Origin: Dicaeum eximium
Taxonomy: Eukaryota > Chordata > Aves > Passeriformes > Dicaeidae
Direction of reading: 5' to 3'
Assembly: GCA_013396995.1 (NCBI GenBank)
Contig: VWZP01005670.1
Span: 99,373 to 163,372, forward strand
Length of the DNA: 64,000 nucleotides
In this document: positions 58,061-64,000 of the stretch, in pieces
Layout of the letters: each line of letters begins with the position of its first letter
Numbering within the stretch: the stretch's first letter is position 1
Made by a program: the position numbers and the translations under genes
Notes under the pieces: generated by a model
What the model was told of the DNA's origin: nothing
The model's input: only the letters and a program-made list of their open reading frames with translations
Database searches by the model: none

Positions 58061-60195
58061 CCTGGATGACAACTTCATGGTACAGGTACTAAGGGGGCTG
58101 ACTTGGAAAGATGTCCTCCTTGATTTGTTGCTGGTCAACAGAGGGGATCTTGTGATCCCCTTGAGTGGAGATTGGTGGCTGTCTTGGCCACAGTGACCAT
58201 GAAGCCATTGAGTTTAAAATCTGTGGTGACAGGAGGAAAAGTGCCAACAAAACTTCAACCCTGGACATGGGAAGAGCAGACTTCAGGCTGCTCAGGGAAC
58301 CAGTAAGTAAAGTCCCCTGGGAAAATGCTTTTGAAGGTCCTGGGGCCCATCAGTGCTGGTCACTTGTTAAGCACCAGCTCCTGAGGGCACAAACCTGGGA
58401 GACTTTGTGTGGCTAAAGCTCCATTGCAATTGAAGCCACCAGAAATGTGGGGTACAATAAAAAGAGGGTTTTAAAAATACATTAATGGCAAAAGGCAGTG
58501 CTGAAATGACATCAGCCCATTACAGGATCAGGATGGTCACCTCACAAACAGGGCAATGGACAAGATAGAGATGTTTAATGCTTTTTTCCTTCTCTCTTCA
58601 ACACTGATGATGGACTAAGGAGGTCCCAGCACCCTGAGCTAAAGGACTGTGACTATGAGAATGACAAACTCTTGAGTTAAATGTGAAGGTGTGAGGGATC
58701 TGCTGCTCCAGCTGGATCCCTGGTCTGTGGGGTATGATGGGATTAATCTGAGAAAACATAAAGTGCTGGCTGCAATCATCATGAGGCATCTCTTATAATT
58801 TTTGAACAATATTGGGAATCTGGAGAATTTTCAAAGTTTCAAAGAGGGCAAGAAGGATGACCCTGGCAGCTACAGGCCTCTCAGTCTCACTCCAGTGCCT
58901 GGTAAAGTTATGGAGATTATGATGATGATTATTCTGGGAGGTATTGAAAAAACACCTGAAGGACAACACAGCCACTGGTCACAGCCAGCACATCTTCATG
59001 AGAGGGAAGTCCTGCTTATCAAAACTAATTTCCTTTTATGCTAAGGTAACCCACCCAGTTGATCAAAAAACATCAGTAGATGTAATCTTTTTGGATTTCA
59101 GTAAAGCTTTGGATATTGTCTATCTCAGTGTGCAGCCCACAGCTGGATAAACACATCATGTGATGGGTGAGCAACTTGCTCACAGGTCAAGCACAAAGAA
59201 TGACAGTAACTGGTGTGACAACAGACTGGCAGCCTGTCACCGGTGGGGTTCCACAGGGTGCCGTATTAGGCCCCGTTCTCTTAAAAACCTCACAAAAAGC
59301 TTGAACGCAGGACAGGAAGGGATACTAAGTAAGCTTGCAAATGATACAAAACTGGGAGGAGCTGTTGATTCCCTCAAGGGTGAAGAGGCCCTGCAGAGAG
59401 CCCTGGATAAATGGCAAGCTGGGCAATCACCAACTGTTTGAGGTTCAACAAAGAAAATGGCTGGATTCTGCACCTGATGGGACAGCCCTGCCTGTATGGA
59501 CAGACTAGGAATGAGAGGCTGGAGAGCAGTGTTGTGGAAAGGGACCTGGGGGGTCCTGCTTGATGGCCAGCTGGACATGGGCCAGCAGTGCCCTGGAGCC
59601 AGGAGGGACATCCCTGTCCTGGGGGTACCAGGCCCGGCATGGCCGGCCAGGCCAGGGAGGGAATTGTCTAGATCTTCTCTGAGCTGGGGCAGCCTCACCT
59701 TGATGTTGTGTGTAGTTTTGGGTGCCACAATACAAGAAAGATCTAAAGCTGTTAGAGTGTCCAAAGTAGGGGTTTGGAGATAGTGAAGGGCCTGGAGGTG
59801 AAGCCACTTGAGGAGCAGCTGAGGGCACTGGGTCTGTTCAGCTGGAGAAGAGCAGGCTGAGGTCAGAGCTCTCAGGAGTTCTGCAGCCTCCTCACGGGGG
59901 GAAGAGGAGGGGCAGGCCCTGATCTCTGCTCTCTGTGACCAGGGACAGGACCCAGGGAACGGCTGGAGCTGTGTCAGCGGAGAGGTGGGTATCAGGATGT
60001 CAGGTGGATGTCAGGAAAAGGTTCTTTCCCCCAGACAGTGGTGGGGCAGTGAACAGGCTCACCAGGGAAGGCTCAGAGCCCCAAGTGTGACTCTCGTGCA
60101 CAGGCAGCGATTGTTGGAGTGTCCTGTCTCCAGGCAGGACCAGGGCTTGGACCTATGATGGCTGTGGATCCCTTCCAACACAATATTCTGTGAAA
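58060..60195 (+). mobile_element. long CR1 LINE with broken endonuclease/RT frame
   Basis: Translated pieces in order: LTWKDVLLDLLLVNR and GHSDHEAIEFKI (end of the endonuclease domain), SYRPLSLTPVPGKVME, VDVIFLDFSKALDIV (RT palm), GAVLGPVL and LANDTKLGGAVDSL, then the CR1 3' UTR to CCTTCCAACACAATATTCTG. Multiple frameshifts and stops make it inactive. It is truncated at the 5' end and is the longest CR1 here. Confidence 0.92.
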
Positions 60196-60566
60196 ATTTC
60201 AAATACCACAGAGAGAAAGGCAGGCGTTCCTACAGCTGTAGAAATATCACAAGGGCCTGCTTAGGCCAGGATTCATAGGTGGAGCCATTGGAGAACACCA
60301 AGTGTGGACCAGCTGAGGAATGCTGATCAATGACTTCACCCTTTCCCTGGCCCTCAACTACAGTAAGAGAGGCTGAAGTCAGGTTCTGCTGTAAATTTGA
60401 AACTCAAAGGATCTGAGGCAGATATCAGGAATATCAGGTACAAAACCACAGAGCTGTCACACAGAACATCTGGGACTCTGGGGACTAGAAACCAACTCTG
60501 GGGAAGGTCCAAGGCACTCTGTTTCCTTCAGTCTGGGGAACACCCCTGCAGCCAAGGGCCCACAGG

Positions 60567-61700
60567 TCACACTGCACGCCTTGACAACTCTTCAGAGTCC
60601 AGTTTCATCTTTGCGTAGGTGGCAGGGCAGAACTGGGAATAGAGCTGAGCCAGCAGAGCCTGGGAGGGGATCTCTAACTTGGTCCCGTGGCTCAGTTTGT
60701 TCCATATGTGCACTGCATAGGTGTTCTTAAGGAGTTGGTGAAGCTCCAAGGCACTGACTGCCTCAAACAACTTCCTCCAGTCCTGCCAGGGAATGGGATA
60801 AACAACTTCTGGGGCAAGAGCACTCACACCTTTGCATCTCACACTCTGGATAGTCCTGAGGGAGCACCACTTCTTAAAGACACGAGTTAGGAGATCTGGG
60901 CCCTGGTGCCCCCAGATCCAACCATTGTAGTTCTGCACAAAGTCCTGCATGCAAAGCTCCATGAACTTGTGCTTGGGCTTAAAGGACAGAAAGGCCCCAT
61001 TCAGTTCCTGGTCATCCTGAATCCCAAGGGCATTGGTGAGGTTCTGTAAGTTCTTGAGCACAATGAAGTCTGTATCCAGGTAGATGCCACCAAACTTCCA
61101 CATGAGGACAATCCTGCAGGCGTCAGAGAGGACATGTATAAAATGAGGCTCCTGGTGCCGCTGAGGCTGCAAGTACCACTGTGCCAGAGGTGTTCCAGAA
61201 AAGAGCTCTGGGAAGTCCAGGGGCCGGATTTCCACGTTGGGAAAGCAGCTGAGCAAGGAGAAAGCCCAGTGGTTGGGTAAGGAGGCATTTCCTTTGGCCA
61301 AGCCTTTCATGAGCACCACGACTCTTGATGTGGGATGTGTCCTGGCCGCTGACTCCACGGAGCACGAGAACAGGTAACTTGGGGTAGTTTGCTCTGAGGT
61401 CTCCACAAAAAACACGTTCCCTGTAGAAGGAGAGGGCCCACCAGCAATGTTGAGGGGAGAAGGCACATAGTGAGCACAGCTGACGTCAGCAGACAAGCCA
61501 TAGGTGAGGTCCCTGCTCTTTGGGTCCTCCCAGATGCCCCAGTACAACTTGGTGTAGGCGAAGGATACGAGCACAAAGATGAGGATAAACAGGGCCCAGG
61601 GCTTGTGGCTCAGCACCACCCTGGTCAGCTTTAGGAGGCAGCTGGGCATCCTGAGCATTCTCTCTCCATCCAGAGCTTGCTCTCCCGAGACAGCAGTCAT
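60567..61700 (-). CDS. A4GALT: lactosylceramide/galactoside alpha-1,4-galactosyltransferase, intact single coding exon
   Basis: This type II Golgi enzyme adds alpha-1,4-galactose from UDP-Gal. In mammals it makes Gb3 (Pk) and the P1/NOR antigens, and in many birds the same linkage is found on glycoproteins. The frame is open for 377 codons: a short cytoplasmic tail, a signal anchor at about 35-55 (ALFILIFVLVSFAY), a stem, then the catalytic domain. Family blocks are SVESAARTHP (about 114-123), SLLSCFPNV (148-156), MWKFGGIYLDTDFIVLKNL (200-218) with the DTD metal/UDP motif at 209-211, NYNGWIWGHQGPDLLTRVFK (258-277) and YPIPWQDW (301-308). Met1 follows an acceptor by 3 nt. Met15 or Met18 aligns better with the mammalian start, so the first 14-17 residues may not be translated. 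No disruption is seen. Confidence 0.95.
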   Translation of the reverse strand: MTAVSGEQALDGERMLRMPSCLLKLTRVVLSHKPWALFILIFVLVSFAYTKLYWGIWEDPKSRDLTYGLSADVSCAHYVPSPLNIAGGPSPSTGNVFFVETSEQTTPSYLFSCSVESAARTHPTSRVVVLMKGLAKGNASLPNHWAFSLLSCFPNVEIRPLDFPELFSGTPLAQWYLQPQRHQEPHFIHVLSDACRIVLMWKFGGIYLDTDFIVLKNLQNLTNALGIQDDQELNGAFLSFKPKHKFMELCMQDFVQNYNGWIWGHQGPDLLTRVFKKWCSLRTIQSVRCKGVSALAPEVVYPIPWQDWRKLFEAVSALELHQLLKNTYAVHIWNKLSHGTKLEIPSQALLAQLYSQFCPATYAKMKLDSEELSRRAV

Positions 61701-61705
61701 GATCT
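61701..61705 (-). promoter_or_regulatory. A4GALT: splice acceptor just upstream of the A4GALT start
   Basis: The minus strand reads TTCCTTCCCCTCAG then ATC ATG, so the coding exon begins at 61703. This reproduces the mammalian layout, in which all coding sequence lies in the last exon and 5' exons are untranslated. Confidence 0.7.
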
Positions 61706-62559
61706 GAGGGGAAGGAAAGAACAGAAAGAACCTGACAGACGAGGCAGCAGAGTATGAGCCTTCCTTGACAGGTGCGTCCCCCCTTCATTGCAGTGCACGA
61801 CAAACTGTGGGAACACCATTAGCAACCTCATCTGTTACCCTCTAGAACTGCAGGTCACTGTCAACAGAAGACATGAGACACGTACGCAAAGGCCCTGGCA
61901 GGAGGAAACAGGAATCCTCCTTATAACCATTCCTGGAACCCTGTCAACAGACCCTGTGTGGAGCTGCTGCCCACTAGCAGCTGGTTGTCATGAGGGGAGT
62001 TTTCTCCCGATACACAACGTGTCCTTCCCCCAAACCAAACACATGTCCGTCTTCCAGGCTGTTGACCTGGCAGCTGCTGCCTTTCCAAACCAACCACCTA
62101 CCCATGCAGAGAGCCTGGCCCATTGTTCATGGCAGTGTAGCCTAGCAGGATGGATGGAGGGTGGGAAAGGAATGGATACAGGGCAGCTCTGGAGGCAGAT
62201 GCAGACAATAAGGTCAAGAACTGCCTTTGTAAAGGGAGTTCCAAGGCTGTCTCCCTACCCTGCATAGTTCACGCTGGCTCTGCCCTGCTCAGCTCTCCCA
62301 GTGGATCCTGCTGGTGGACAAGCAATCCCTCCGCTCTCCTGCCCTTACTTCGTCTCTTCTTCTGGCAAAAGGGAGGGATGGAGTAGAAAAGATTATTAAT
62401 GAGGCAGAAACAAACAGATAAGTCAGTCTAGCTCCATCCTCAGCATTAGCATCAGCACTGCTGCCCTTGCCTCTCCTAAAAGCGAGTAGCAGCAGAAGAG
62501 CACCTCCTGTGCCCACCACCGGGCCCCAGAGGTCAATGGGTAGGGGCACATCAAGAAGC

Positions 62560-62850
62560 AGTGAGGAAGGATGTGGATTTTAGGACCAGAGGAAATGGTC
62601 ACAAGTTGTGCCAAGGGAGGTTAGAGTGGACATTACTCAGAATTCTACTCCCTGGAAGAGTTATCAGGCATTGGCACAGGCTGCCCAAGAAAGCAGTGGA
62701 GCCACTGTCCCTGGAGATATTTAACAGATATATGGGTGTGGCACTTAGGGACTTGGTTTAGTGGTGGACTTGGCAGAGAGGGCTTTGGGCTTGGACCCAG
62801 GCACTCAAAGGTGTCTTCCATCTTAAAGCATTCCATCATTTTTCCTGCCT
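62560..62850 (+). mobile_element. CR1 LINE fragment in the A4GALT 5' intron
   Basis: TTTTAGGACCAGAGGAAATG, TTGGCACAGGCTGCCCAAGA, GTCCCTGGAGATATTTAACA. It is antisense to A4GALT and belongs to a divergent subfamily. Confidence 0.78.
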
Positions 62851-63634
62851 CCCTGAGCTCCATCTCCAAGGCCGTATCCTCGAGGACAGAAAGGTTCAGG
62901 AAACGGGAAAAGCTTTAATCCAACAGCTGTAACCAAAGTGGCAGGGAACATGACAGAGGACCTAGCTGGCACAGTCCCATTTGTCATTGCTCCTTGATAA
63001 CCATGCCTGGGTAGCATACAGAGCTTCCCCTGAGGCCAAAACCGACATGTTAGCCGCACTGGGAGGCATCCAAATGTCAGAGCATGGAGCCACCACTCTG
63101 CACCAGGCACTGGGGAACAGTGGAGTGGCAGCTGATACACAAATGATCAGCTCTGGATCCCCAGAAGGTTTTCTCCTCCCACACAGAAATGCCAGCGTGT
63201 GCTGCCAGTGCTACCGGCAGCAAAACCCAGCCCACCCTGCCTTTTACAGACCCTTTTACATTCCCCACCCTCCACACCACAGCTGGGTTAACCCTGTAAA
63301 TAAATTTCTGCTTTGCAAGCACAAGAAGACAAAGCTGTACAGGCTTTGGGGGGAAGTTCCTGTGCTGTAGAGGGGCAGGAAAACACCATGTTAATCTAAC
63401 CACAAGCGAGGTTCGAGGTTGTCGGCGCATTCCGAGCAAAAAGACAGAACTTTACTACAGTCACAGCTCTATAAAGTTAGAAATATATTTCTGCTTTTGG
63501 AGCGGATAAGGCAACGCTTTAGACGCTGCATTAGCCAGTGCAATTCTTTTACAAAACAAACACAGGAAGCCTGGCTCTATCTCTGCCTCTGAAAACACAA
63601 GGGCCATTGCAAAGAAACTGCAAACTCTACTCAC

Positions 63635-63745
63635 CTGTCCTGGCTTTCAAGACACCACAGAATTCACTGCTCAGCGGAAGAAGAGTTTTAAGAGGTTGGT
63701 GTCCGTGAGAGCGCCTACAACTCTATGTTCAAGCACTTCCTCCTT
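63635..63745 (-). other. A4GALT: probable non-coding 5' exon of A4GALT
   Basis: This 111-nt segment is bounded by a strong acceptor (a T-run then TTCAG) and a consensus donor (ACAG then GTGAGT). It contains no ATG on the minus strand and lies 1.9 kb upstream of the coding exon, so splicing would give an ATG-free leader. It is inferred from splice signals and gene architecture, with no transcript evidence. Confidence 0.5.
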
Positions 63746-64000
63746 CTGAAAAAAAATGACAAGAGAAAAAGCCTGAATAGGGGGAAAAACACAATAGATA
63801 AAGGATGTGACATCATTTATCCAATGAGTAGCTCATAAAAAGGATATACGTAGAACTGCAAAGAACCCGCCTAATTATAGAGTAATCATGAAAAAAAGGA
63901 GCAAATTCAGACCTCATTGTCACTACACTTTAAGCTCTAGTCTGTGCCAGGAAAATATTTGGGTTTGTTTTCTCCTCCTTTGCTAAAAATTCCCAGTGCT

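Noticed and set aside
1..64000. CRISPR arrays, bacterial-type operons or defence systems
   Set aside because: The window is animal nuclear DNA. The tandem repeats present are minisatellites and LTR duplications.

Overview
The window is vertebrate nuclear DNA from a bird, probably a songbird or another neoavian. The evidence is the many 5'-truncated CR1 LINEs with the avian 3' tail, the avian-type LTRs, the compact introns, and two neighbouring genes, CYB5R3 and A4GALT, which are also adjacent and co-oriented on human 22q13.2. There are no bacterial operons, CRISPR arrays or tRNA/rRNA genes that I can see.

Layout. 1-26.3 kb is mostly non-coding. It starts inside a CR1, has a CpG-island promoter at about 3.86-5.35 kb whose core is present twice (382 bp copies bounded by single Ns, probably an assembly artefact), scattered CR1s, an LTR at about 19.65-20.27 kb, an assembly gap beside a poly-C run at 21.0-21.1 kb, and a degraded minus-strand retrovirus-like stretch at about 22.7-24.6 kb. 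26,350-40,541 on the minus strand is a complete nine-exon CYB5R3 gene of 301 codons. All exon phases join correctly, and intron 5 uses a GC-AG splice pair. Its CpG-island promoter is at about 40.3-40.7 kb. 41-52 kb is a retroelement-rich intergenic zone: LTR plus primer-binding-site junctions on both strands, a broken betaretrovirus-like gag/dUTPase/protease remnant, and an intact 1,035-bp solo LTR with a 5-bp target duplication. 52,413-57,436 on the plus strand holds a decayed gene of the EndoU (XendoU, poly(U)-specific endoribonuclease) family. 58-60.2 kb is a long CR1 with reverse-transcriptase remnants. 60,567-61,700 on the minus strand is the single coding exon of A4GALT, with a likely non-coding 5' exon at 63,635-63,745.

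Gene roles. CYB5R3 is the membrane-anchored NADH-cytochrome b5 reductase, which feeds electrons to lipid desaturation and elongation and keeps heme proteins reduced. A4GALT is a Golgi alpha-1,4-galactosyltransferase. They are neighbours by ancient synteny and do not share a pathway. The least expected item is the EndoU-family pseudogene between them. Two of its exons are each one base too long for the phase chain, one splice donor is mutated and at least one exon is missing.

The calls rest on reading translations, splice signals and phases by eye. TE subfamily names, exact LTR borders and the identity of the gene at the 4-5 kb CpG island are not resolved.
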